From assembly GCA_000827495.1 (NCBI GenBank), contig KN817635.1, positions 63,300 through 82,195 on the forward strand: 18,896 nt of DNA, read 5' to 3'. The DNA comes from Hypholoma sublateritium FD-334 SS-4. Taxonomy: Eukaryota; Basidiomycota; Agaricomycetes; Agaricales; Strophariaceae. This document shows, piece after piece, positions 1 through 9,190 of this stretch. Below the pieces are notes generated by a model. That model saw only the letters and a program-made list of their open reading frames with translations, had not been told where the DNA came from and did not search any database. The position numbers were made by a program, and so were the translations under genes. Every line of letters starts with the position of its first letter. The stretch's first letter is position 1.

Positions 1-240
1 TTTCGCATTTTTAACTGACTGTGGGAATTTTTCATGCTCTCAAGCCGGCCTTGCCACCTTTTTGCTCTTTTTTTCAAACTCAGCCACATGCCAGCTCATG
101 CCGGAAAATGGCACTGGGGCATTGCCCACTCAGCAAGCTCTTAATGTAAATAATTTGGGCTGGAAGTTGCCTTTAGGAAGTTGCCCAAGGCGGCAGGCAA
201 CTACCCTTGTGGATGCATGAACATAGTTAGGCAGCTACCC
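1..240 (+). repeat. left arm of long inverted repeat
   Basis: Bases 1-104 are, by eye, the exact reverse complement of 17990-18093, including the 5-T and 7-T homopolymer runs. Bases 105-190 are diverged. Bases 192-240 again match the reverse complement of about 17855-17902 with only a few changes; this part contains ggatgcatgaacata. The arm runs off the left window edge, so its outer end is unseen. It stops just before the first exon I can read of the gene at 256-1265. It could be a terminal inverted repeat or simply one copy of a dispersed repeat. Confidence 0.85.
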
Positions 241-255
241 ATGTTTGATGTTTAA

Positions 256-1265
256 ATACAGCAGCTATGGTTGCTCAAATCGGCTCCTCGCCACCGTCGC
301 CAAGTTCACTTTGGGAGGGACTTGGAGAAGAAAGCTGCTAGTCCCCTGCGCGACCATGCCCGTCGCAAGCGCTCATTGATTGCCCAAGGGAAACGCCGAG
401 CAAGGTACGCTGATGATATATAACCTGCATATATGTACTCACCATCTTGTATAATCAGTCCTGTTGTCTCTGACAGCAATGGCGAACCGACCAGAGCTCT
501 TGACCCCGCGTAAGTACATTCCAACGGTATTTGAAATTTTATGGTACTAATATAGTTCCTCAGCTTCATCGAAGGGAGGAAGTACCAGCCTACGTGAGTA
601 CATTGCATGAATTTCTGCAGAGAAAATATTTGGTGCTAATGCAGACCCCCAGCTTTGTCGAAGGCAGTAGCACCCTCACTCGGAGGTCGGGTATGGTGTC
701 TGTCGCTTCGCTGATCAAACGCGCAGACTTCCAACACTTCCTGGGAGCTTCAAAAATACCAAAGGCTGATGTCCAAGTCGTTCAATCCATCTCCGATAGC
801 GACTATATCTCAGAGGCCTACAACCACACAACCTCGGAGGAGGGTTTTGAAGACAAACCCGAGCCTACCCGGAAGACCAGCAGCCGTATCATCGAATTGG
901 ACTCCGAGAACGGCGGCTCAGAGGCTGACTCACGATCCAGCAAGGAAAACCATGCGCCGACTGTCCGCCACCATGCTGCGTCGGGACCAGTAACCTCGGC
1001 CAACACTGGCTCTATTGACGAGGAGTTCCATGCTCTCCTGGCTTCGATGGTCAGGGAGGCCCGCGCCAAAGACCAAGCTGAAATCAAAAGGCTGCAGGGT
1101 GAACTTTCGGCAAAGGCTGCGGTGGAGCGCAGTGCCAGAGCCTTGGCGTGCAAGCTTCGTGCTGATCTCACAAAGATTTACGGCAAGTTGAAAGATGTTG
1201 GGGAGGATTTAGGACAGATATCCGACGACATTGACATGAACTTTGTGAATGCCTATGTTCTTTAA
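256..1265 (+). CDS. coiled-coil hypothetical protein (5' end uncertain)
   Basis: I do not recognise the family. Four exons join in frame: about 256-404, 477-509, 564-593 and 653-1265 (TAA at 1263). The introns are 405-476, 510-563 and 594-652, all GT-AG, with a branch-like tactaat before the second acceptor. The joined frame is open from 256 for 274 codons but has no in-frame ATG in exon 1. The ATG at 267 is in another frame, so the start either lies in an unseen upstream exon or was lost to a frameshift. Exon 1 is basic (RRKRSLIAQGKRRAR). The middle is Ser/Glu-rich and probably disordered. The last ~75 residues (from EEFHALLASM) are predicted coiled coil. There is no membrane segment. The small exons 2 and 3 (33 and 30 nt) make the structure unusual. 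The next gene has a similar C-terminus. Confidence 0.65.
510..682 (+). repeat. tandem duplication of an intron plus microexon
   Basis: Segments 510-593 and 594-about 680 are two diverged copies of one unit. Each starts with gtRagtacatt and has ggtRctaat ahead of the acceptor. After the acceptor, CTTcATCGAAGGgAG in the first copy corresponds to CTTtGTCGAAGGcAG in the second. Both copies encode the same peptide pattern (FIEGRKYQPT and FVEGSSTLT). The copies differ by a few indels inside the intron, but the phase is kept. Confidence 0.75.
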
Positions 1266-1391
1266 AAATAGAGTATCTCTGTCATCTTTACAAGTACTTT
1301 CAATTTCGACGTCTTTTGTCCATTCTCAATTCTTTGTCCTTGTTCTACTGCTTTTTCCGCTTGCTCAATCATTGTGTAGTGTAGTGCTACT

Positions 1392-2281
1392 ATGACGCAC
1401 CCAAGGTGAGTGGCTTAGAACTGTATAGTTATGAATTTTCGATCATTGATCTGCGCTCCCCTTCCCTCTTTAGTACGCTGGCCCACTACCTAGCACAATG
1501 GGAAGATCTATGACCCAGCCGACTCCTCGCCGCAGCCCTAGATCCAGCATGCCCGCTGTTCGTACTAGGCGTCTGCCTAATCATCATGGCACTGGGCGGA
1601 GGTTTAACAGTGAGAATAGGTCAGTAAATATGTCTATTTCATCCAATTCCAACGTCTGAAATTTTACTCCTTCTATTTAGGAACGATTCAAGTTCTCCTG
1701 CATTAGCGAACAACCACGGTGGTGAGGATGGTGGCGCACCCATGGGTGAGACACAGCAAATGTTGATCGGGGCCATGAACACCGTCTTTGCGACTCGTCG
1801 TGCCACGCAGGGACGTGCACCGTCGGCTACTCCTGGCCTTAAAACGAGACGTGCTGCAGCTGCTCTCAAGCAATCTTCGTCGCAGGAAAACCACAACCAA
1901 AGTGAGTTTATATTTGTTGTGTGTACGACGGTTCCTTGTTGATTAAGTTCAAAAATAGTCCTCAGCGAGAATGAAGCTGAAAATGATGTGGTCAGCGAGA
2001 CTGAAGACGAGATGCAAGGGCCCGAGCTCATCATGCCAAAACTTCGCACGTCTGAAGAACTACTCGAAGATATCGAGGGTCTGGTGAATGCTTTGAAGGC
2101 GTCGAGGGCCAAGGACCAGCAAGACTGCGAGAAGCTGCAGCACATTCTGAGCCGCTACAAGGAGGCATGCGCTCTCGAGAAAAAAAATCTCCATGCTGTA
2201 AGCTCCCAACTTCGTAAGGCAGAGGAGTCTTTGGATGTAGCACGTGGTATTATCAGCACCGTAGCCAATGACTTAAATTAG
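1392..2281 (+). CDS. coiled-coil hypothetical protein, probable paralog of the upstream gene
   Basis: Not a family I can name. The best model is 1392-1405, 1494-1619, 1681-1901 and 1959-2281 (introns 1406-1493, 1620-1680, 1902-1958), giving 227 aa. A shorter model starts at the ATG at 1498, which is in the same frame. The N-terminus is Arg/Ser/Pro-rich (TPRRSPRSS), suggesting nucleic-acid binding or nuclear localisation, but that is inference. The middle contains SSSQENHNQ and an acidic stretch. The C-terminal ~75 residues form a predicted coiled coil. Its SRAKDQ...LQ pattern matches ARAKDQ...LQ at the same position of the neighbouring protein. Both genes also share an Arg-rich N-terminus, Ser-rich linker and C-terminal helix order. 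Exons 2-4 are strongly supported by phase, while the 14-nt first exon is less certain. Confidence 0.7.
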
Positions 2282-3039
2282 AGTAATTGATTCCTGTTTC
2301 TCTATCAGATTGTTTAAAAATCTCTTCTCGATTGATTTCTATGGCTCATTGAGTGAGGAGCACTAGCTTAAGACTTGTAGAAGGTCTCGACGCTATATGT
2401 GCACCTAAAGAGTTGAAATTACATAAGCAGGGAATTAGTACAGATAAGCATTGGATGAGCGACATATGTTCTGGCTTGAAAAATTTGGCTAATTGCTATG
2501 CAATTACCTTATATTAGTTCTGGCCCAGGTATATACCTTTGCATTAGTAGTACTTAAGGAACAAAAGGCAGGGATCAGCTGTAGAAAAGTTGCAAAAGGA
2601 TGGCCCTCTCTAATAGAAACAAAAGGCTGCTTATTTCTCCATATTACCAAAACAGGTATTTCCAGATGAGCATCTAATTAAATGGAAAGATAGAGGGTTC
2701 AGCCAAGTTCCAGCACTTTGTTTCCAAGAAAAGTGATTAGAGTGGCCAAGTCACTAGACGTCCTCGGTTGGGTGGTTCGGTCAAATTCCTATGAGGCGAG
2801 ATGCTTGCACGCTAAATAGAATAACATCATAAATAAATTGGGAGGAGGTCGAGGGCCTACCAACGGGTGGCGGTGTACATAGGCCGGCAAATGCCGTCTT
2901 GGTACCGCTGGCTTTTTCGGCATAAGCTGTATAGTTCGGCAGGATTAAGGTTCAGAGTGGCTGACGTTACGTAATAATGGGTGTGCATACCCTGCACGAT
3001 TTTTACGCTGTGACGGTGCTTAGGTTGTGGTTGGGGCAG
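2282..3039. other. gene-poor interval
   Basis: Roughly 750 bp with no convincing coding frame on either strand. I looked here for missing upstream exons of RPL19 and found none. The AT-rich first part (to about 2720) is followed by more mixed sequence. The breakpoint that created the RPL19 fragment must lie near 3035. Confidence 0.6.
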
Positions 3040-3324
3040 CTACCACGTCCTCTACCAGAAATCGAAGGGTAACGTCTTCAAGAACAAGCGTGTCCTTATG
3101 GAGTACATCCACAAGGCCAAGGCTGAGAAGACCCGTACCAAGGTCCTCTCCGACCAGATGGAGGCCCGCCNTGTCAAGAACAAGGTATGCTCGTCTNCCC
3201 TCTCCCCNCAAAGCCGCCGTCTGATCCCCGCACCCNTCAGGCTGCCCGTGAACGCCGCGCCACCCGTGTTGCCGAGAAGCGCTCTGGCGTCACCGCCGTC
3301 GAGCTCGAGACGGCCAAGGAGTAG
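3040..3324 (+). pseudogene. RPL19: ribosomal protein L19 (eL19), 3' fragment of two exons
   Basis: The frame from 3041 encodes [17 protein letters not shown] followed by [20 protein letters not shown]. After splicing of 3185-3240 (56 bp, GTATGC...CAG) it continues AARERRATRVAEKRSG and ends at TAG 3322. This is the C-terminal half of eukaryotic large-subunit protein eL19, which sits on the 60S ribosome. The retained intron shows it is not a processed (retrocopied) pseudogene. The conserved N-terminal half is absent: upstream of 3041 the frame reads unrelated residues and reaches a TGA at 3011. A possible splice acceptor (cag, 3037-3039) sits exactly at the boundary, so a distant upstream exon cannot be fully excluded. 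Three N bases fall in or beside the intron and one in an Arg codon (3170-3172). Confidence 0.8.
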
Positions 3325-4250
3325 ACGTACCATCCCCACTGTATACACACGATGGCTTGTTACCATCTTCCTCGTCGGTCGCATTCTCGGTTTAGTCTCT
3401 CCCTCAGCCATGTCTGATCTCTACGCTTTACAACCTCTATGCTTGAATTATGTATCGCCAGCTGATGAGCGCCTTATGCTCGAGCCCATGCCCCATGCAC
3501 GATCAGTCATCCTCTGTGTGAGTCATGGAGGTCGGCGGGGCGCTACCGAGTCTAATTATATTGGGTCCGGCTGCGCCTTCATTATCTTGCTTGTTGGGCG
3601 CTTAAGGTTGCAAATCGTTGGAGAAACATCCGGGCAGAGATGTAGGGTAGCAAGGATAGAGATTGCCTGCTCTATGAGGTTGAATTCAGGTCGTGTGCAA
3701 GCGAATGCGTCAATTTGTTCTGTACCACTAACGCACTGCACAATACTTTTAATGCCCCGTCAAATGCCTTTTTACCCAACCCTTCGATCGAAAGATGACG
3801 GCGATTATCTCACACGTCGTCCGTGCTGCGAAGACAATTTTGGCGACAGCAGCTTAAATGCTCAAGGCGGACAGATCCGGGGAAAATGGCAAATAGGTAA
3901 AGGTTCCGGAATTCGAGAGTCCGCCCCTCCACATCCAGCGCGGACTGTCCGAGCTCGCCCGATCACGATTGGCCTGAAAGTTATGTGACACGACAGGACA
4001 CGACTGGTAGATATGTAGCTCAATAGAACAATTAGACCTACGGCAGACATATTGAATGTCAGAGAAAGTCCGCAGTGTGAGAAATATGATGAACAACGAA
4101 TCACGGTGGTGACCCATTCTCAACGTTCGTTCATCACCTTGCCCGCCGCTCGCGCTACCTCATCCCTCCCACTACGCGTCCCTCCAGTATGTTGTATACT
4201 CTATCAATCCCTTCTGTAAGTTTAGATTTCTCCTGCATCAGCAAATCATG
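3325..4250. other. RPL19 3' flank and gene-poor interval
   Basis: This begins as the 3' flank of the RPL19 fragment, probably including its former 3' UTR. A frame stays open through to 3988, but it is a continuation of unspliced RPL19 intron sequence with no recognisable domain, so I do not call it. No RNA gene or repeat was found here. Confidence 0.5.
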
Positions 4251-4254
4251 GGTC

Positions 4255-4445
4255 AGCTATGTAGTTCTATATAGCACTGAATAGGAAAATAGTACCATAG
4301 TAAAGGTTCTTTGATTTGTAGTTCAAAATAGNGTTCCCACATATATATATAGCATCCTTAGGTAACTACATAGTGCTACATAGCGCTATAGAGACCCTGA
4401 TAGTCCTCTATAGTGCTATAGAGGTTCCAAGGCATACTATACTGT
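4255..4445. repeat. AT-rich cluster of CTATAG-type palindromic motifs
   Basis: Repeated TAGtGCTA, TAGcGCTA and CTATATAG words are packed into about 190 bp. The clearest is a 20-bp palindrome at 4405-4424 (cctctatagtgctatagagg, two 9-bp arms around TG). A second cluster of similar words occurs at about 6800-6930, on the far side of the GC-rich island. Confidence 0.6.
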
Positions 4446-4745
4446 GCTTGTGGCTGCCACCTCTATGTATGGCCAGATATCCCTTCAATGAATTAGAATG
4501 CGCACAATAAAAAGTAGTTGATAAGTATGATAATATTTTGAGCACTACAAATACATGAAAGCTCGTAGTAATGTAGCTAATTGGCCACCCGCATCATTGA
4601 CCTGCCATCCGTGTCATCAACCCGTCGGCCGTGTCATCATCCATGTCCGAGCCGCTGAATAGCACTGCATGCCCCGCGGGGATACCGTGCATGCACGTCT
4701 TACCTATTGTACTCTTCTACATGCAGCGCTGCACCTTTGCAGGCT

Positions 4746-5590
4746 GTGCGGGCGCCAGCAGCGCGGTCAATGCGATAGAGGGCTGGTGAGGCGCGAGGAG
4801 GGTCAGTGAACATGGCATTATCGGTGGGGGCGGCGTTAGTATCGGTATCCTCTAGAGGACTGGTGCGGGCGCCAACATTGCTGGCGACGCCTCTCGGCAA
4901 GTCAAGTCCGCGGGAACGGGTGTTTCCCGGTGCTTCGTGCGGGGTGCGAGGGCCGAGGCGGTGGTGANGGGCGCTTCGAGAAAGGGCTAGAGGGCCGGTG
5001 CAAGCGCCAACGTCGCTGGTGACGGCGTTTGCCACGTCGAGAAGAGCCCGAGGCCAACGGGGCTTCGTAGAGGACCTACGCTGGCGCGGATGGGGGCGGC
5101 AGCGGCGATGGGTGTTCCGAGAATGCGGCGGGTGGAGCGACCGGGATGTTCATGGGTCAAGATGCATGGCGAGAGCGCCAGTGAGGGCGCCGACGCCGCT
5201 GGTGCCGCCATTTGGCACGTTGAGAGGGCCTAACTCGTGAGTGACGCCGTTTGGCGCATCGAAAAGCCCCGAAAGGTGGGGGCAGACGGTGCTTCGAGGA
5301 GGCGCGAGCGTTGGCGTGGACGGCAGCGGTGGGCCGCAGTGCCCGCGATGTTCGTATGGCGTCGCTTCATGCGCTGGGGGGGGGGGGCTGTGGTCTCAGC
5401 GCGCCTTATCGTCGTTGAGCAGCGGGGTCAGGTGCTGCGAGATGGGGGCGGACTGAGGGCCAGTGGCGTTGGTTAGTAGTAACGTAGGGGGGGGGGAGAG
5501 TGGCACGCGGCGCACCATGGGCGTGCAGCACCTAGGCAGGGACCGGTCGGCCGGTACGGGCGTCGATGTCATTGGTGACACCGTTCGTAT
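4746..5590 (+). repeat. dispersed degenerate copies of a ~36-bp GC-rich core
   Basis: Related copies of gtgcgggcgccaacgtcgc followed by tggtgacgccgtttggc begin near 4746 (partial), 4863, 4998, 5181 and 5554, with a partial copy near 5238. Spacing is irregular (about 115-375 bp). Shorter words such as gatgttcatgggt recur near 5146 and 5666, with a variant near 5347. This points to old duplications of a larger unit. Confidence 0.5.
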
Positions 5591-6050
5591 GTCGAGGAGG
5601 GGGCCGGGGCTGGGGTAGCGGGACCAAGGGGCGCGAGGACCGGGGCGAGCAGGTCGAACGCCCGTGATGTTCATGGGTGGACGAGGCCCGTGGGCCGACG
5701 TGGTGAGGTGGCAAGTACATTGTAGGGACTTTGCGAAGAAAAAGCGTGTCACGCGGAGTTTAAAATGTAGACCACGTGCTCTAGGCGCTCGGCGCTTGAC
5801 ACGCAACGCAATTCGTGAATCGTCACAGCTTCTACACCACAACCGCGCCCGCCTCCCCGCCACCTCTTGCTCGCAGCCGCCCCAAAGCCATGCTTGCAGA
5901 CATCCCGCGACCTCACGAAACACCGCCAATGCCGATCCCACATGACTCGCCCGCCCCTCGATGTCCCAACCACGCAGCCCAGGTACCCGCGGGCACCGTT
6001 CCGCGGCGCCGCACAATCCCACTGAGATAGCCGGTGACCGCGGCCATGGT

Positions 6051-6490
6051 ACCTGTGCGAGCATCGGAGCTCGCGCAGACGCCAATATTCGGCACTCCCC
6101 GCCGCTTCACCTCCAAAAAACGGCGCCACGGCGCTTGCGCGGGCACTGCTGCTCGTACAGGCGCCGCTTGCAACAGGCAGGATCTTCGAGCACCCACCAC
6201 CCGCCCAGGGCGCCTGCGCGAGCATCGAAGCTCGCGCGGGCTCCGTTCCTCATTTCCCCACCCCTTCTGGATCCAAGGACGCCGCGACGGCGCCTGCGCA
6301 GTCATCGCAGCCTCAGTGGGTGCCGTTCCTCGTCCATCCGCCTCTTTTGCATCCGAATTCGCCACCACGGCGCCTGCGGGAGCTTCGACGCTCCTGTTCC
6401 CGCCCTTTTCTTCTACCACGCCCCTCCACAACATGACACCGCCGCTGTGACGCCCGCGTGAGCTTCGACGCTTGCGCGGGCGCCGTTTTC
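6051..6490 (+). repeat. 80-bp period GC-rich tandem repeat, six units
   Basis: A core of about 35 bp resembling gcgcctgcgcgagcatcgaa followed by gctcgcgcgggcgcc recurs at 6051, 6131, 6210, 6290, 6370 and 6450, a spacing of 79-80 bp. The core is partly self-complementary (cgcgagc...gctcgcg), so it could fold. Sequence between cores is far less conserved, apart from a pyrimidine-rich tract (ccgttcctc or similar) after several cores. Confidence 0.75.
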
Positions 6491-6806
6491 CGCCCCATTT
6501 ACCCACCGGAAATCCACACCAACCGGCGCGCGTGCACGTCATCTGCATTTGTTGTGGCTGCGTCGCGTACGCCGTCGCTCAGCGCGTCTGCTCTGCCTCC
6601 ACCTTTGTGCACGCACAGTGCCAGAGGCTGGTCTCGGCCTTCGACGACGGACGGCGGGCNATTGGGAGAACAGCGCNNGANGGCATTATGTAGATAAAAC
6701 ATGTACTATAAAATAGTTTGGAAATATTCAAGAAATATTCACTTNTACCTAATCTGNTGTGNGATATTACATTATTATCACCCAATAAGAGTCTAATAGT
6801 GGATAT

Positions 6807-6927
6807 AGTAGTNGCATACGTCTACATAGNGTATAATAGCAACTGCATCAGCCTATATAGACTAAACAGCAACCGCATAACTCTATAGGCACTATATAGT
6901 AACCCTGTTGCTCCCCATAGTACACTA
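6807..6927 (+). repeat. 30-bp tandem repeat, about four units
   Basis: Units begin at 6807, 6838, 6868 and 6898. Two central units start agcaacYgcat and contain ctatatag or ctatagg; the outer units are more diverged. The region has no coding potential and contains two N bases. Confidence 0.6.
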
Positions 6928-7203
6928 GAATAGATGATACACCCAAATGCGTCTATATTTTACGTCGAAATACCGTGGTACATCAATCTAGAGCTCCGGG
7001 GAAATATCAGCCACTATTATTTTTAGCCTATCACTATGACATAGTATGGGAAAAAACTGAATTTGCTGATGTGTATACATCATAAATGATCATTGATAAC
7101 TGACTATTTGCTGCTCGTGCTAGATTTCTGACGAAAATACACAATCTATACCTACAATAACTCCTCCTTTCACTCTTGAAGGCGGAACCAAGCACCTTGA
7201 ACN
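6928..7203 (+). promoter_or_regulatory. upstream region of the zinc-finger gene
   Basis: About 275 bp of AT-rich sequence lies between the 30-bp repeat and the ATG at 7204 and presumably holds the promoter and 5' UTR. I see no specific factor-binding site I can defend, and no uORF of note. Confidence 0.35.
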
Positions 7204-9054
7204 ATGTCTCAATACACTCTTGGGGCGCCATCCACACCTCGTTTGAACTTCAACCTAGGAGGTATCAGCTGCAACGGATGTGGTCGCTTCGTTGAATATC
7301 GGCCATGCAAGTCCAACAGCAANGGAAATTTAGGACGCCCAGTCGCCGTGGTAAGCATGAAATCTTATACATTATATATCCTTGCAGCTATTAATGGTTT
7401 TCAAAGTGCCAATTCATAGACAATGAGGGGAAACCTTGCAACTTCATCCGATGGCAACCNGGTTCATCTCGCCCAGCAACAGAATCNCCCATCGCACCAC
7501 ATGTCCTGCAAAATTTGACTCAAGCACCGTCAGCAAGCATGGATACATCTGCAGGTGAAGAGTGCCGAACACTTGGCTGTAAATCACGGCNAATTCGAAA
7601 GGATTGCCGGCGTCGTCAATGCAAGAAGCATTGCATCGAAGCAGGAGGCTGTTTGAGCCCGCCACATCTTGTCAGTAAGGAAACAGCTTGCCAGGACCCC
7701 ATTTCGACTGCACCAAACCCTGCTATACCTCCTTCGNNGTCTACAAACCCTCTCCTTTCGCAAAATCATCCACAACAACAACAACAAAAACTACCTCCAG
7801 CTATGCCAGCAACCGCCGCCGTACAGCCGATGTTTTCGTCGCATATGTCCCCCATTTTTACGCAGCAGATGGCCGTCGAACAGGAGCTCCAGGCAAAGCG
7901 ACNCACCTCGGAGATGGCAAGGGTAGAGAATGCACGCCGCGTCAAGCATACTGTCATTGTATATGCATGGACACAGGTAAGCGAAGAACTACCCTCTGAA
8001 AATGTAGTTAATGACCGTTTGTTCCTTGTAGGAGAATGCCGACCCCAACATTGTCAAGTTTCAAGCTGGTTTTACGTGGCCGCACTTCGAAATCAACCAG
8101 AACATGCTCNAAGACCTCNATTTNGACAACACTCGTCGACTCAAGCTATTTGACCTACAAATTGGCGTATGGACCGCAATTCAGCTCCCGCATACAGTCA
8201 TCNTGAGCGAGCAGATGTTCAGTATCTTTCTCAAACCGTACGATCTTGTCTCAACAAAGGACCTTCCACGCTACGCTACCTTTCCAAAGCACCCACTTCC
8301 GCATATGAGAACCAACCTAGCTGGTGAACGNGCATACATCAAGGATAGAATGAGCTACCGTGAGATGCAGGCACTTTCAACANNTAAACGGAAGGCCCCC
8401 CAGGAGACACCATCGCCCAGCGAGCCTCGGGTTGTGTCAGCCGCATCAACAAAGGTGAGGAGCAAGAAGTCCAGGAGGTACGCGACCCCTACCGAGGAGA
8501 GTGAAGGCGACAACGACCGTGAATCTGGGTCAAGGCTGTCTCCTATTCCTTTCCCACTTTCTGTTCGGGCACCTTCTGTTCNGGCACCTTCCTCTCCTCG
8601 TCATTCCCATGGTGTTAAGCCAGAAGAGACATTTGCACCCATCCCCCTAGGCTCTTCCACTCAGTCCTCCGAGTTGTCGAAAACATGGCCAGCAGATTTC
8701 CACGCTGTCGATATCGNCTCGTGCTTCAAAGATATTGATGCATCCAAGTCAGGAGAAAAGGTCCAAGATATTTTCGAGCGCCATTTCTCTGTTCAGTTCA
8801 AGAGGTCGACNTTCTATGACCACCGTGGCCGTTGGGATCGTGCATCTCTTGATGCCAAACAGAAAGCTCTCGAATCTGGTCGTACTTCAGCAGGGCTATG
8901 GTCTACGTTTATGGGTACGAATCCTGCTCCGCGGGCNGAGCTAAAAGCTGCACNTAAACTTTCTTCCATGACTTCAGCNTTGACTACCGTGATTGATCTT
9001 ACTGTTATTGATCTTACTCTTTCTGGTTCAGACTGCGAGGACATTGATGATTAA
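7204..9054 (+). CDS. GRF-like zinc-finger / Cys-cluster protein with C-terminal tandem SIM-type motifs
   Basis: Three exons, 7204-7350, 7428-7976 and 8032-9054, give 572 aa; the introns are 7351-7427 and 7977-8031. Residues ~23-60 resemble a GRF-type zinc finger (CNGCG...GNLGR...PCNFIRW), a nucleic-acid-binding fold. Residues ~95-126 form a second Cys/His cluster (CRTLGC...CKKHC...GGC) seen in many agaricomycete hypotheticals. A Gln-run linker, a conserved middle domain and a basic, probably nuclear-targeting stretch (KVRSKKSRR) follow. A C-terminal domain from about residue 448 (WPADFHAVDI...FYDHRGRWD...GLWSTFM) is also recalled from that family. The last residues are VIDLTVIDLT then SGSDCEDIDD, which is SUMO-interaction-like. 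Intron 1 is awkward: the acceptor at 7420 breaks the frame, while the one at 7427 keeps it but costs a possible third zinc cysteine. Several codons contain N. A nuclear role is inferred. Confidence 0.8.
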
Positions 9055-9190
9055 GTATCATTTGTCTACTTTCTATACCCTCCTTCATCTATCACTCCAC
9101 TACGTCTATCACTCCACTATGTACTTGATTTGTAGTTCCTTTGTTTGATTTGTATTATTATTCGATGTAGTACTCAATTTGTATCATAAT
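9055..9190. other. convergent intergenic region with a short direct repeat
   Basis: Only 136 bp separates the stop codons of two converging genes. It holds a two-copy direct repeat (tctatcactccactaYgt, near 9088 and 9106) and AT-rich sequence that presumably serves as both 3' ends. Confidence 0.5.

Larger units (their letters stand above)
4640..6660. repeat. GC-rich repeat island
   Basis: About 2 kb of strongly GC-rich sequence sits between AT-rich flanks. Long open frames exist on both strands, but they follow from stop-codon depletion at high GC. None shows a domain, sensible codon use or introns. The left part contains scattered copies of a ~36-bp core and the right part an 80-bp tandem array, listed separately. 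The origin is unknown; it could be a decayed mobile element or a subtelomere-like satellite block. Confidence 0.65.

Noticed and set aside
306..608. Minus-strand 100-codon frame
   Set aside because: It is antisense to the spliced exons of the first gene and crosses its introns; the splice-consistent plus-strand reading is better supported.
2750..2820. tRNA-like stretch containing ggttcggtcaaattcc
   Set aside because: The B-box-like word does not fit the consensus, and no cloverleaf with a matching acceptor stem could be drawn.
3098..3988. Long plus-strand open frame of 296 codons
   Set aside because: It starts inside the RPL19 exon and reads through the RPL19 intron and 3' flank. After the intron it is in the wrong frame for RPL19 and has no recognisable domain.
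5396..6548. Overlapping minus-strand open frames of 229, 158 and 211 codons, with plus-strand counterparts
   Set aside because: They lie in the GC-rich repeat island, where stop codons are rare by composition. They overlap on both strands, are Arg/Ala/Pro-rich and follow the repeat period rather than protein patterns.
6051..6927. CRISPR-like regular repeats
   Set aside because: The 80-bp and 30-bp tandem repeats are degenerate, lack unique spacers of constant length, and the genome is clearly eukaryotic with spliced genes.
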